A stretch of DNA of 64,000 bases, from NCBI GenBank assembly GCA_023439545.1, contig JAEXNT010000072.1, forward strand, positions 9,654 through 73,653, given 5' to 3'. A program made the translations under genes and the position numbers. Shown in pieces: positions 8,336 to 17,154 of the stretch (its first letter is position 1; every line of letters starts with the position of its first letter). Under the pieces are notes generated by a model that did no database searches, was not told the origin of the DNA, and saw nothing but the letters and a program-made list of their open reading frames with translations. Source of the stretch: Bacillota bacterium. Its GTDB lineage: Bacteria > Bacillota > Clostridia > Acetivibrionales > DTU013.

Positions 8336-8471
8336 TCGTGCTCTCCTTACATGATTTACCTGTGTGTTGCCTGTTTGTAATGTATGCTACAATGGTATAA
8401 GCATATCAGAACTATTATAACGTACCAGCAGGTATTTTTCTACTGGCGCATCGTTGAAACGCCGCTGATGT

Positions 8472-8504
8472 AAGGGGTTTTTCCTACAGTCGGAAAAATC
8501 CCTT
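8472..8504. terminator. Hairpin with terminator character upstream of the glycosylase gene
   Basis: AAGGGGTTTTTCC pairs with GGAAAAATCCCTTT around TACAGTC. It lies about 65 bases before the start at 8570, so it may be an attenuator for that gene or a terminator for upstream readthrough. Confidence 0.5.
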
Positions 8505-8569
8505 TGAATACAGGCGTTATAACATTGGTCGTCATAAATGGATAGATTGGGGTTTGGAGGAGTTCCAGC

Positions 8570-9487
8570 ATGCTATACAGAGGTTACGAGACAGAAATAA
8601 AGGAAGGCCTGCGTTCCGGTGCGGGAGATGCCGGCGTTCCGCGCATAATAGTCCGGGGCGTACGTGACTTTGATCCTGTGCAGGTATTCGAATGCGGGCA
8701 ATGCTTCCGTTGGACCAGGGAGCAGGACGGCAGCTATACGGGGGTCGTACGCGAAAAGGTTGCCAACGTCGCCTGCGAATCGGGCACATTGGTCTTGAAT
8801 AACGTAACTTTTGAGGAGTTTGAAGGAATATGGTTCGACTATTTCGATCTTGGCCGGGATTACGGGGAAATCAAAAAAGCTGTTGCCGTCGACGATATCA
8901 TGAAGGAAGCGATAGGCTTCGGAGGCGGTATTCGGCTGCTGCGCCAGGAACCGTGGGAGACGATGATATCCTTCATTATTTCGGCAAACAACAACATACC
9001 GAGGATCAAAAAAATAATCAATGATATATCAGGAATGTACGGGAAGGAATTGACTTATGACGGCCGCAGGTTCCACAGCTTTCCTGGAGCGGACAGGCTG
9101 GCTTCCTGCAGCCTGGAACAACTGCAGACCTGCAGGGCGGGATACCGCTGCGGTTATATCAGTGAGACAGCAGAGGCTGTTGCAAGCGGAAGCTTTGATA
9201 TCGACAGCCTGTTTGCCGTTGATACGGCTGAGGCCAGGAAAGCTTTACTGAAGCTCAAAGGCATAGGGGGAAAGGTTGCGGACTGCATACTCCTTTTCAG
9301 CGGCGTCGGCTTTGACGTATTTCCGACCGACGTTTGGGTAAAACGTGTCATGGAAGAGCTATATTTCAAACGCGAAGCAAGCCTGAACGAGATCCGGGAA
9401 TTCGCGCTGGACTATTTCGGAAAATATGCGGGAGTTGCCCAGCAATATCTTTTCTATTATGCGAGAGAACACAGGATAGGCGTATAA
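8570..9487 (+). CDS. ogg: 8-oxoguanine DNA glycosylase/AP lyase, OGG1 type
   Basis: The 305-residue enzyme removes 8-oxoguanine from DNA. An N-terminal OGG domain (QVFECGQCFRW, 38-48) precedes the helix-hairpin-helix-GPD domain. LKGIGGKVADCILLF (229-243) contains the hairpin and the expected catalytic Lys (K235), and FPTDVWVKRV (251-260) the catalytic Asp (D254). Eukaryote-like OGG1 homologues of this length are common in Clostridia. ATG 8570 follows a strong GGAGGAG site. A DUF3343 gene follows after about 80 bases in the same direction. Confidence 0.92.
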   Translation: MLYRGYETEIKEGLRSGAGDAGVPRIIVRGVRDFDPVQVFECGQCFRWTREQDGSYTGVVREKVANVACESGTLVLNNVTFEEFEGIWFDYFDLGRDYGEIKKAVAVDDIMKEAIGFGGGIRLLRQEPWETMISFIISANNNIPRIKKIINDISGMYGKELTYDGRRFHSFPGADRLASCSLEQLQTCRAGYRCGYISETAEAVASGSFDIDSLFAVDTAEARKALLKLKGIGGKVADCILLFSGVGFDVFPTDVWVKRVMEELYFKREASLNEIREFALDYFGKYAGVAQQYLFYYAREHRIGV

Positions 9488-9564
9488 GGCATTTGTAACA
9501 CTATGCGCGCACCCCCAATAAGATAGATGGTGAAGTTATTTGATGGATGACGGGGGTACCGGAT

Positions 9565-9822
9565 ATGGATGCTATTGCTATAATGGATTCGGGTAACTAC
9601 GCGCTGAAGCTTTGTACTGTACTTGAGAAAAAAGGATACGTTTTTGAGGTGGTCTCGACTCCCTGCCAGATTGCGAAGGGCGGCTGCAGCTACTGTCTGA
9701 AGTTTCCGGTCGAGTACAAGGATTTGGTGCTGCAGGAGGCTCTCTTCAACAGGCTGGTTATTCGGGGAATATATCAGATCGAGCCGTTTTTTTCAAAGAA
9801 TAAGTATATCAGGATTTATTGA
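9565..9822 (+). CDS. DUF3343 (putative Se/S carrier-like) protein
   Basis: This is a protein of about 85 residues. DUF3343 proteins are small, thiol-containing and often linked to sulfur or selenium handling. The sequence shows the opening beta-alpha unit (AIMDSGNYALKLCTVLEKKGY), VVSTPCQIAKGGCSYCLKFP with three closely spaced Cys, and a short C-terminal part. ATG 9565 is preferred because GGGGG lies 8 bases before it; an in-frame ATG at 9547 has a weaker site. It lies just downstream of the glycosylase gene and may be cotranscribed. Confidence 0.75.
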   Translation: MDAIAIMDSGNYALKLCTVLEKKGYVFEVVSTPCQIAKGGCSYCLKFPVEYKDLVLQEALFNRLVIRGIYQIEPFFSKNKYIRIY

Positions 9823-9953
9823 GATAAAGCAGGACAATGGTAGATCTTCCATGTATTCTCTAACAGGCGATGCTGTTCGTTTGAATAATGCAGATAATCG
9901 AAGGCAGATTGAATAAAAAAGCGCATTATCGGCTTAATTGTGATTGCTCTTTG

Positions 9954-9982
9954 TTGTTAACGCCCTGCGGCGGTGCTATAAT
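9954..9982 (+). promoter_or_regulatory. Sigma-A-type promoter of the 9988-10312 RNA unit
   Basis: TTGTTA (9954-9959), a 17-base spacer and a perfect TATAAT (9977-9982) are present. No reading frame follows within the transcript. Confidence 0.65.
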
Positions 9983-9987
9983 ATAAA

Positions 9988-10312
9988 CACAGAAAGCGAT
10001 CCGGACTAAAACCGTGATTGCGGAGTTTTTCAGCTTTCGGGCTTTGATAACTAAATAGCGTTCGACCTGAAATGCTCGGATAAACCTATTATTTTGAACC
10101 TACATTTTTCATAAGGGAGTCTGGCGTTTGACAGGATATATCGGGCCACAAGCTAATTCCGACATATGTCTCGAACATGTGCAACGGCGGTGGAGGATTG
10201 CAGCTGTCAGCAGGACACCCACCTAGCGTCGGGCTAGGTGTCAAAATATGGGGGAACGGCTTTTCGGGTTTAAATCGTAAGAGGATGATCTTAACTGGTC
10301 ATCCTCTTTTTC
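9988..10312 (+). ncRNA. Structured non-coding RNA with own promoter and terminator; 6S RNA (SsrS) candidate
   Basis: A promoter at 9954-9982 and a terminator at 10281-10311 frame about 320 bases without a coding frame. The 3' part (about 10097-10265) forms a long closed structure: CCTACATTTTT near 10103 can pair with AAAATATGGGGG near 10245, and GACACCCACCTAGC/GCTAGGTGTC is a strong hairpin. A long, bulged, closed rod of about 170-180 nt is the architecture of 6S RNA, and the sequence resembles clostridial 6S examples as I remember them. It lacks the conserved strings of RNase P RNA, tmRNA and SRP RNA. The specific call is tentative. Confidence 0.4.
10281..10311 (+). terminator. Rho-independent terminator of the structured RNA
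   Basis: GAGGATGA and TCATCCTC pair around TCTTAACTGG and are followed by TTTTT. The group II intron remnant begins directly after the T-run. Confidence 0.85.
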
Positions 10313-10314
10313 CT

Positions 10315-10540
10315 GTGCGTGCGGCCTGCGCGCGACCTTGACGGTGAAAGTCCGTTACGGGGGTTGATAGCGCCAAACGATAGCCAAGGGCAAGGGTGTC
10401 CATCGTGAGGTGGAATCTAAAGGAAGTCGGAGGCAAAGTCCCGGCCTGACGAATAGGAATTGCATATAAGGCATGGAAGCTTAAATTTCTTGGATTCTCA
10501 TTCTACTTTATAAAGTGTGGAACCGGAATAAGAGAACTCT
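10315..10540 (+). mobile_element. Group II intron remnant (5' ribozyme domain joined to a maturase fragment)
   Basis: From about 10315 the sequence reads like the 5' domain I of a bacterial group II intron, including GTGAGGTGGAATCTAAAGGA, GGAGGCAAAGTC and CATATAAGGC. It then jumps to a short frame, KLKFLGFSFYFIKCGTGIREL stop (about 10476-10541), which matches the maturase (domain X) part of an intron reverse transcriptase. Nearly the whole reverse transcriptase and the 3' ribozyme domains are missing. The position right after a terminator T-run fits class C introns, which insert there; the class is not otherwise established. Confidence 0.6.
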
Positions 10541-10790
10541 GATCCATCTCATAGGATTTTGATAGATCTTTTCCGATTCCCAAATATTCATCAAGATTAA
10601 ATTGTTTTTACCTTTGAAAAATCAAGTCCTTGGTTGTGCAATTTAATCAATTCCTGATAAGTCCAAATTGGAGTACTTCCAGTAGCTAATCCAAGAACAC
10701 ATAATCAGGCTTGTTCTTTATTAATTCTCCGATTTTTTGAGACGCACACTTGCTGATTTCCAAATAGTCTTATTTAACAATAATTACCAT
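10541..10790 (-). pseudogene. nagB: nagB remnant (glucosamine-6-phosphate deaminase, N-terminal third, frameshifted)
   Basis: On the minus strand a start ATG at 10790 with a GAGGAGA site is followed by in-frame stops. Joining the frames gives EISKCASQKIGELIKNKPDY, then VLGLATGSTP, YQELIKLHNQGLDFSKV and FNLDEYLGI. These are the N-terminal motifs of NagB, which converts glucosamine-6-phosphate to fructose-6-phosphate and ammonia. At least two frameshifts are needed. Homology stops after about 90 residues, at the group II intron remnant. It is a dead gene. It lies 3.6 kb from a ROK regulator, so the region may once have handled amino sugars. Confidence 0.75.
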
Positions 10791-10928
10791 TCTAAATCTC
10801 CTCGCATTCTTTAAGCAAACCTTTACCAGATATATGATTATGTATAAATTTGATGAAATAATAACTTATCTACTTTTTAGTTATGCAAAATTCATTCCAT
10901 ATCTACAATTCAATGTCTTAATATAGGA
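10791..10928. other. AT-rich gap with no recognisable feature
   Basis: Apart from the upstream ribosome site of the dead nagB, this stretch between it and the chromate transporter shows no gene, hairpin terminator or clear promoter. Confidence 0.5.
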
Positions 10929-11516
10929 TTAAAAAATCAATACACCCAAAAGCCCGGATCCTAAAATAATGAATACAGGGCTGATTTTTGTCCTGTGAAG
11001 CAAAAGGAAGGTTCCAGCTGCAATGAGAATACTTTTTAATTCTAATATGTTATAATTATTTACCAGCAGGTAAAATCCTTTTTCAATCAGCTTACCAGAG
11101 CCGGTAAGGATTACATGGTTTTCTACTGCAATATTGAAAGCTGCATAGAAAATAATACCGATAACGACGGGATTCAAACCGTAAAGCACAGCCTGCATTT
11201 TCGGATGTGAATATACCTTGAAGAAAAGAATGGCAGTTAAAATGACTATAACGGCGCATGGGATTGCGATGCCCAAAAAACATGCTATTACTCCGGGAAA
11301 ACCCGCTAATTTATAGCCATAACCAACTGCGGCATTGACTGCGACAGGACCGGGAGACATACCGGCGATGGCGATAATATCAGCCAGCTCTTTTGCTGTT
11401 GCCCACTTATTGGCTTCAGAGGCTTTTATCAGGCTCGGTATCATTACATAACCGCCGCCAAAGGCAAAGGCACACAGCTTTAAAAACATAAAAAAGAGTC
11501 TGAATAGAAGACCCAT
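10929..11516 (-). CDS. Chromate transporter family subunit (short-chain CHR), second of a pair
   Basis: The 195-residue membrane protein has about six hydrophobic segments and the CHR family motif FAFGGGYVMIP (17-27), followed by the conserved MSPGPVAVNAA (53-63). Short-chain CHR proteins work as heteromeric pairs; each has one CHR domain in opposite membrane orientation. The start ATG 11516 shares one base with the stop of the upstream gene, and a GGAGGGTG site lies inside it. The family moves chromate or related oxyanions, but the true substrate in anaerobes is often unknown. Confidence 0.88.
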   Translation of the reverse strand: MGLLFRLFFMFLKLCAFAFGGGYVMIPSLIKASEANKWATAKELADIIAIAGMSPGPVAVNAAVGYGYKLAGFPGVIACFLGIAIPCAVIVILTAILFFKVYSHPKMQAVLYGLNPVVIGIIFYAAFNIAVENHVILTGSGKLIEKGFYLLVNNYNILELKSILIAAGTFLLLHRTKISPVFIILGSGLLGVLIF

Positions 11517-12118
11517 TATTCTTCACCCTCCTTTTTCACCGGTTTTTTACAGGTCATTCCATGTGTGTGTACAGATCTTACTGATTTAATGACGACCCCT
11601 GATACAGCCCCGGATATAATGAGAGGAACGGGGTCTGTTTTGAAGATTAATGAAATGCCAAAGGTCAGTATTACAAGAATTATGCCTGTTATATCCTTTA
11701 TGGCGGTCTTGCCGATTTTGTAACCGGCATAGCATATCATGCCTATTATAACAGGATAGATCCCTGTAAAAGCTGCTTTTATTTCAGGATAGCTGCTGAT
11801 TTTGCCAAGCAGGACGGAGAGTGCAAGCACAATTATTACCGAAGGTGTCATATTTCCAAGTAAAGCACTGACGGCTCCCGAAATACCGGCGATAGTATAT
11901 CCTACGAATGTTGAAGCGTTTAAAGCGATGGCTCCGGGAAGCGAACCCGCGACCGCGAAAATATCTACGATTTTTTCTTTTTCTACCCATTTCTTTTTTT
12001 CAACCACCTCGCGTTCTATAAGAGGGATCATTGAGTAGCCCCCCCCAAATCCCACACAGCCCAGCTTTAGAAAAGTGATATAAATTTCCCCCAGCTGTTT
12101 TAGATTTTTGTTAAACAT
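11516..12118 (-). CDS. Chromate transporter family subunit (short-chain CHR), first of a pair
   Basis: The 200-residue membrane protein has the CHR motif VGFGGGYSMIPLIERE (22-37) and SLPGAIALNAST (58-69), plus about six hydrophobic segments and a charged tail (HTHGMTCKKPVKKEGEE). ATG 12118 follows AAAGGGGTGG. It overlaps the next CHR gene by one base, so the two are translationally coupled and probably form one transporter. It is divergent from the SulP gene about 400 bases away; both families move tetrahedral oxyanions, which may be a functional link. Confidence 0.88.
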   Translation of the reverse strand: MFNKNLKQLGEIYITFLKLGCVGFGGGYSMIPLIEREVVEKKKWVEKEKIVDIFAVAGSLPGAIALNASTFVGYTIAGISGAVSALLGNMTPSVIIVLALSVLLGKISSYPEIKAAFTGIYPVIIGMICYAGYKIGKTAIKDITGIILVILTFGISLIFKTDPVPLIISGAVSGVVIKSVRSVHTHGMTCKKPVKKEGEE

Positions 12119-12358
12119 TCAAACCACCCCTTTGAAAGATTATCACCTGACACATATGTCCAAAATGGTAAAAAGTAAATGTACTTTTGTTTTTTGCATA
12201 ATAAAATAAGAACTGTATTTACAGGCATTATTATCGGCAAAAAAAGGGATAACAAAGCAAATAACCGTTGGAAACCTTATGCCGGTAAAAAATGTATTCC
12301 GTTTATATAATAACATGTTATAACCAAAATGAAAATAAGTAATTAATAATTTTATTTT

Positions 12359-12459
12359 CATAATGGCAATAAGTTAATGATTATACGACTTAATATACAT
12401 TTGAATTAAAAAATTTCAGTAAAGCGAATATGGTAATAATATTACTTATTGCCATTATG
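12359..12459. repeat. Perfect 16-bp inverted repeat in the divergent chr/sulP control region
   Basis: CATAATGGCAATAAGT (12359-12374) recurs as its exact reverse complement at 12444-12459, separated by 69 AT-rich bases. It lies in the 400-base gap between two divergent transporter units, which otherwise holds no gene. It could be two operator half-regions, a cruciform or a transcript stem. Confidence 0.6.
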
Positions 12460-12518
12460 GAAAATAGCACTTATAATGTTAGCTAGATGGTCTAAAACAT
12501 TGGGAGGCTTTCACGTAT

Positions 12519-14252
12519 ATGCAACCACTTAATATCAGTAAATACCTGCCTCTTGTAGAGACGCTCAGCACTTATAAGAAGGACTATGCAAAGCGGGATC
12601 TTGTGGCTTCGCTTACAGTTGCCGTCATAGCTATTCCCCAATCTATGGCTTATGCAATTATTGCCGGTGTAAACCCTGTATACGGGCTTTATACCGCAAT
12701 TATATCAACTATTCTCAGTTCGGCCTTTGGGAGTTCCAACCACTTGATAGCAGGCCCTACCAATGCCATTTCCCTTTTGATAGCTAGCAGCATGAGAAAC
12801 TTCATGGGCTTAGATAATGCATATGAGATGATCTTTTTAATGACTTTTATGGTAGGGATTATTCAGATACTTTTTGGTGTTATAAAACTGGGAAAAGTGA
12901 TAAACTATGTTTCCCATTCTGTAATAGTAGGCTTTTCAGCTGGCGCAGGAATCCTGATAGCTATGGGACAATTGAACCAACTGATGGGGATTTCAATTGA
13001 AAATTCCGCTCAAATGGCTACTTTAGATAAGATTTTCTATGTAATTACTCATTTGGGCGAAACAAACATATACTCTTTACTGCTAGGGTTACTTACCGTT
13101 GCAATAATAATTGTATGCAAGAGAATAAATAAAAATATACCCGGTTCTTTAATGGGTATCATTATCCCTATCGCCCTGATATTATTGTTTTCTTTGGATA
13201 AAATGGGTGTCAAGCTAACGGGGAATATTCCTTCTTCACTTCCTCCTTTTAAGATGCTGCATTTCGATTGGATTTCAATGAAGAATGTTTTCAATGGATC
13301 GCTTGCGATAGCCATCATAGGCCTGGTTGAAGCCATATCCATATCCAAGTCCATTGCCGGTACTTCACGCCAGAAAACCGATGCCAACCAGGAGTTTATA
13401 GGGCAGGGAATCGCCAACGCGGTCTCTTCCTTTTTCCAGTGCTTTGCGGGATCCGGTTCTTTTACCCGGTCCGCGATAAATTACTTTACCGGTGCTGCTA
13501 CCCGGTTATCCGGAATAATGTCCGGTGTTATTATTGCTGTCATACTTCTTGTTTTGGCGCCCTACGCCCGTTATATTCCTATGCCGTGCCTGGCCGGCGT
13601 AATCATGGTAATTGCTTACAATATGGTGAACAAGAAGGAAATGGAGAAGGTATACAAAATAGGTAAATCGGATTCCATTGTAATGTGGATAACCCTGTGC
13701 GCCACTGTTCTCATGCCTGACCTCGATTGGGCAATATATCTGGGAATAGCGATATCCATTATTTTGTATTTGCATGATACCAACAAAGTACCCATAAAGA
13801 TATTAGTTCCTTCGCGGGCGGAAGATCTTCGCTTCATTGAAAGGGAGATCCAGTACGTAAAAGATAAGGTGGAGATACTGATCATTCAACTCGAAGGGAA
13901 CCTCTATTTCGGTTCTGCTTACGATTTGGAGAAAAAGCTTCAAACGCTGGTTGGCAAGTCGGAGGTTTTTATACTCAGAATGAAGACGGTTGCGATGATT
14001 GATATGACCTCACTGGATTCTCTAAAAAGATTTATCCGGGATATAAAGGAAACCGGCGGGGAAGTAATTTTATGCGGGATACGGTCGGGTCTCAATGGAA
14101 TGCTTGTCAATTCCGGTCTATCTGCAGATATTGGACCGGAAAACATATTTCTTTCAGAAGATGAAGTGTTTGCATCCTCAATCAAAGCGCTTGAGAGAGC
14201 TCATAAAATAATAGCCGGCGGACATCAGAAAGAGCTGATTAACGGCAGGTGA
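12519..14252 (+). CDS. SulP-family inorganic anion transporter with STAS domain
   Basis: The 577-residue inner-membrane protein has the SulP layout: an N-terminal cytosolic stretch, about 12-14 transmembrane segments (residues 25-420) beginning with the sulfate transporter signature around DLVASLTVAVIAIPQSMAYA, and a C-terminal STAS domain (about 440-560, ILRMKTVAMIDMTSLDSL). SulP proteins carry sulfate, bicarbonate or other anions. ATG 12519 follows TGGGAGGC. Just downstream lie a sulfatase maturase and sulfatases that would release sulfate, so sulfate movement is plausible; substrate and direction are not shown. Confidence 0.88.
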   Translation: MQPLNISKYLPLVETLSTYKKDYAKRDLVASLTVAVIAIPQSMAYAIIAGVNPVYGLYTAIISTILSSAFGSSNHLIAGPTNAISLLIASSMRNFMGLDNAYEMIFLMTFMVGIIQILFGVIKLGKVINYVSHSVIVGFSAGAGILIAMGQLNQLMGISIENSAQMATLDKIFYVITHLGETNIYSLLLGLLTVAIIIVCKRINKNIPGSLMGIIIPIALILLFSLDKMGVKLTGNIPSSLPPFKMLHFDWISMKNVFNGSLAIAIIGLVEAISISKSIAGTSRQKTDANQEFIGQGIANAVSSFFQCFAGSGSFTRSAINYFTGAATRLSGIMSGVIIAVILLVLAPYARYIPMPCLAGVIMVIAYNMVNKKEMEKVYKIGKSDSIVMWITLCATVLMPDLDWAIYLGIAISIILYLHDTNKVPIKILVPSRAEDLRFIEREIQYVKDKVEILIIQLEGNLYFGSAYDLEKKLQTLVGKSEVFILRMKTVAMIDMTSLDSLKRFIRDIKETGGEVILCGIRSGLNGMLVNSGLSADIGPENIFLSEDEVFASSIKALERAHKIIAGGHQKELINGR

Positions 14253-14359
14253 AGATGAAATCATATCCTCTGCTTTTTCGCCGGTGTGCTGTAGAATCCC
14301 TTATTGAAGGATAAATAAATTAATTATATAATCTAATTTAGTATTGCATAGGAGGCGAC

Positions 14360-15568
14360 ATTAAGACGGTTATTCAAAATCCGATAACAACCCTTACGGA
14401 AGACCAGAAAGTAATAATTAATATTATTCATAAGAATGGGCCGATAGCGAAAAACAATATATTAGCCCTAACTGGAATGAAGCTAACAACACTGAACCGT
14501 CTTATGCAGCCTATGGAAGAAAGTAAGCTGATTGTCCAGAGAAGTATAGGGGAATCAACAGGGGGCCGTAAGCCTGTGCGCTACGATGTAAATTCAAAAT
14601 ACTTTTATTTCTTAGGCGTCGATTTATCTCGGACATATACTCAACTTGTTCTGTCAAATTTAAAAATGGATATCTTATTTCAGTATAAATTTGAAATGAA
14701 CGAGTCATTAACTCCCGAGAAAACGATAACGAAAATAAGGGATATATTCAATACCGCAATCATAGAACTCGGCATAAGTAAAGAAGCAGTCCTTGGGGCA
14801 GGGGTGGGCACTGTGGGCCCACTCGACAGAGACAAGGGGCAGATTTTAAATCCATCATTTTTTAATTCTGCCGGTTGGTCGAATGTCTCAATATGCGAGA
14901 TGCTTAAAGCACAGCTTGAACTTCCTGTTTTTCTTGATAATGGAGCGAATACTGCGGTTTTGTCAGAATTCCTGTTCGGAGACGGAAAGAAGTTTAAAAA
15001 TATCGCCTATATTAACTGTGGTATTGGTATAAGGACAGGTGCAATCTCCTCTGAAACTATTGTAAGAACGATGCATGATGCTGAAGATGCTTTCGGACAC
15101 ATGATCATCGATATAGACGGTGAACCTTGTTACTGTGGCAATTATGGCTGTATTGAATGTTATTCCTCCATTCATGCAATTACAAGAAACTTTATTTCTG
15201 CCCTAAAAAGAGGCAAAATGACAGCAGTGAATAAGTCTATCAATGAAATCTCTTATATCGATATATTATCTGCTGCGGAAAATAACGACGAACTGGCAAG
15301 AGAGATTGTTACCGATGCTGCTATTACATTTGGCGCGGGTCTTATGAATTATATAAACCTTTTAAATCCCGGAATGGTAATATTGAGTGGCCCTATCATC
15401 TCCAATTCAAACTTATTCTACGATATAAGTACAGAAAGGGCTTCCAGAGCACTTAAGACTCAGAAGGTAATTTTCATAAAAGGCGGACACTTTGGAGAAA
15501 GTGCCATAGCTTTAGGTGCTGCTGCATTAGTGGTTGAAAAATTTTTAAACAGTAGAATTGCGATTTAG
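14360..15568 (+). CDS. ROK-family transcriptional regulator with apparent ATT start
   Basis: The complete protein (about 402 residues) has an N-terminal winged helix (VIINIIHKNGPIAKNNILALTG, then KLTTLNRLMQPME) and a C-terminal ROK sugar-binding fold with the zinc motif CYCGNYGCIEC and DNGANTAV. ROK repressors sense sugars, often N-acetylhexosamines. The frame is open from 14342 and a strong AGGAGGCG (14350-14357) precedes ATT AAG ACG at 14360, with no ATG/GTG/TTG in frame until 14477. Starting at ATG 14477 would remove half of the DNA-binding helices. An ATT start or a mutated ATG is inferred. The maturase gene follows within 20 bases. Confidence 0.75.
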   Translation: MKTVIQNPITTLTEDQKVIINIIHKNGPIAKNNILALTGMKLTTLNRLMQPMEESKLIVQRSIGESTGGRKPVRYDVNSKYFYFLGVDLSRTYTQLVLSNLKMDILFQYKFEMNESLTPEKTITKIRDIFNTAIIELGISKEAVLGAGVGTVGPLDRDKGQILNPSFFNSAGWSNVSICEMLKAQLELPVFLDNGANTAVLSEFLFGDGKKFKNIAYINCGIGIRTGAISSETIVRTMHDAEDAFGHMIIDIDGEPCYCGNYGCIECYSSIHAITRNFISALKRGKMTAVNKSINEISYIDILSAAENNDELAREIVTDAAITFGAGLMNYINLLNPGMVILSGPIISNSNLFYDISTERASRALKTQKVIFIKGGHFGESAIALGAAALVVEKFLNSRIAI

Positions 15569-15588
15569 TTTTATGGAAGGATAAAATC

Positions 15589-16704
15589 ATGCCTCAAGCC
15601 AGTTTTCTGATAAAGCCTGCCTCAAGCAACTGTAATTTGAGATGTAAATATTGTTTTTATCAATCCATTGCAGAAAACAGAAATATCCGTTCATACGGGA
15701 TAATGAATGATGAAACAACGGAGGCGCTGGTAAAAAAGGCCCTCGAATATGCTGACATTAGCTGTACTTTTGCATTTCAAGGCGGAGAGCCCACTTTAGC
15801 CGGTCTTGACTATTTTAAAAAATTTGTAGGATTAGTCTGTAAATATAATACTAAAAATATAAGAGTAAACTATGCACTTCAAACAAATGGCCTTATTATA
15901 AATCAACAATGGGCTCGATTTTTAGTGGAAAGTAAGTTTCTTGTAGGCCTTTCATTAGATGGCCCGAAGGATTTCCATGACTTGAACAGAATTGACGTTG
16001 CAGGAAAGGGTTCCTTTTCAAATGTTATCAATGCTTCAAATCTATTTAATAAATTTAATGTAGAATATAATATTTTATGTGTTATTAATTCTTACATCGC
16101 CGGCCATGCAAATAAGGTTTATAACTTCTTTAAGCGCAGCGGATACAAATATCTGCAGTTTATCCCATGCCTGGATCCGCTTGGGGAAGCGCCGGGTATG
16201 CACGAGTTCTCGCTGACGCCTGAAAAGTATGCGCTTTTCCTGAATAATATCTTTGATCAGTGGTATACCGACATCATGCATGGAGAGTTCATCAGCATAA
16301 GATACTTTGAAAATCTGGTAAGCATGCTTCTCGGCTATCCTCCTGAATCTTGCGGAATGGCGGGCTTCTGTACGGCCTATTGTGTAATTGAAGCCAACGG
16401 AGGAGTTTATCCCTGCGATTTTTATGTAACGGATGATTGGTATCTGGGGAGTATATTGGAAACTGATTTTACATCACTAATAAATTGTCAGAAGTCAAAA
16501 GATTTTATCGAAGTAAGTAAGCACATTGACCCTGCATGTGCCGAATGTAAGTGGGGCAGTTTGTGCCGAGGCGGTTGCAGGCGTAATAGAGAACCTTTTA
16601 AGGATCAACTTCCAATGCTAAATTATTATTGTAGTTCATTTAAAGAGTTTTTTGATTATTCCGGTGACAGGCTTATGCAATTGGCCAGAATGTCTCATGG
16701 ATAA
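15589..16704 (+). CDS. Anaerobic sulfatase-maturating enzyme (radical SAM, SPASM)
   Basis: The 371-residue enzyme installs formylglycine in sulfatases by oxidising the active-site Cys or Ser without oxygen. It has the radical SAM cluster site CNLRCKYCFY (C15, C19, C22), the SAM-binding FQGGEPTLAG (around 64-73), and the SPASM auxiliary cluster cysteines: CGMAGFCTAYC (about 256-266), VYPCDFY, and CAECKWGSLCRGGC near the C-terminus. ATG 15589 follows GGAAGGA, 20 bases after the ROK gene, so both are probably one operon. Its targets are presumably the two Cys-type sulfatases at 21794 and 25517. Confidence 0.93.
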   Translation: MPQASFLIKPASSNCNLRCKYCFYQSIAENRNIRSYGIMNDETTEALVKKALEYADISCTFAFQGGEPTLAGLDYFKKFVGLVCKYNTKNIRVNYALQTNGLIINQQWARFLVESKFLVGLSLDGPKDFHDLNRIDVAGKGSFSNVINASNLFNKFNVEYNILCVINSYIAGHANKVYNFFKRSGYKYLQFIPCLDPLGEAPGMHEFSLTPEKYALFLNNIFDQWYTDIMHGEFISIRYFENLVSMLLGYPPESCGMAGFCTAYCVIEANGGVYPCDFYVTDDWYLGSILETDFTSLINCQKSKDFIEVSKHIDPACAECKWGSLCRGGCRRNREPFKDQLPMLNYYCSSFKEFFDYSGDRLMQLARMSHG

Positions 16705-17154
16705 TTTCATTAGGAAGGCTTATCGGACCAGACAATATACCGTTCACAGCAAGCCATGACAATACCCCTGTCGACGAGCGTAAGCCCGTAATGAGCGATA
16801 CGCCGGATGCAACAGAAAGACTGACGGATTGTTCATAAATCGATCTATATTCAAGCTCATTGTAACTGCTGAGCACAGCCCGACTCCTTGGCAAGGTTAT
16901 TTTTTTGGCATACCGGGCGTATGTCTTTTTGTGCTCCTGGAATATGGTCAAGTATACCTTTATGGAAGCCACTAAAGGGTACGGACAGCCATGGTCACCC
17001 GCCCTCTGTTGAAACCAGACTAAAACAAATCAAAGTGTTTTTTTAAAATAAGTCGTTTTAAGGAAAGACATATCCCTTTTTCAAGGCCATGTGCAATATT
17101 CAAGTTCCAAGCATTTCTTATAGCAACATCTCAGAAATATTTATTTGACTAGTA
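16705..17154. other. Intergenic region, no supported gene
   Basis: The first 270 bases are less AT-rich than the rest and keep an open minus-strand frame (16673-16972) with no ribosome site and no family I recognise; it may be a remnant. No clear terminator follows the maturase gene. The remainder leads into the LacI-gene promoter. Confidence 0.4.

Noticed and set aside
16673..16972. Open minus-strand frame of 99 codons overlapping the maturase 3' end
   Set aside because: GTG start without ribosome site, no family recognised, overlaps a secure gene; at most an unidentified remnant.
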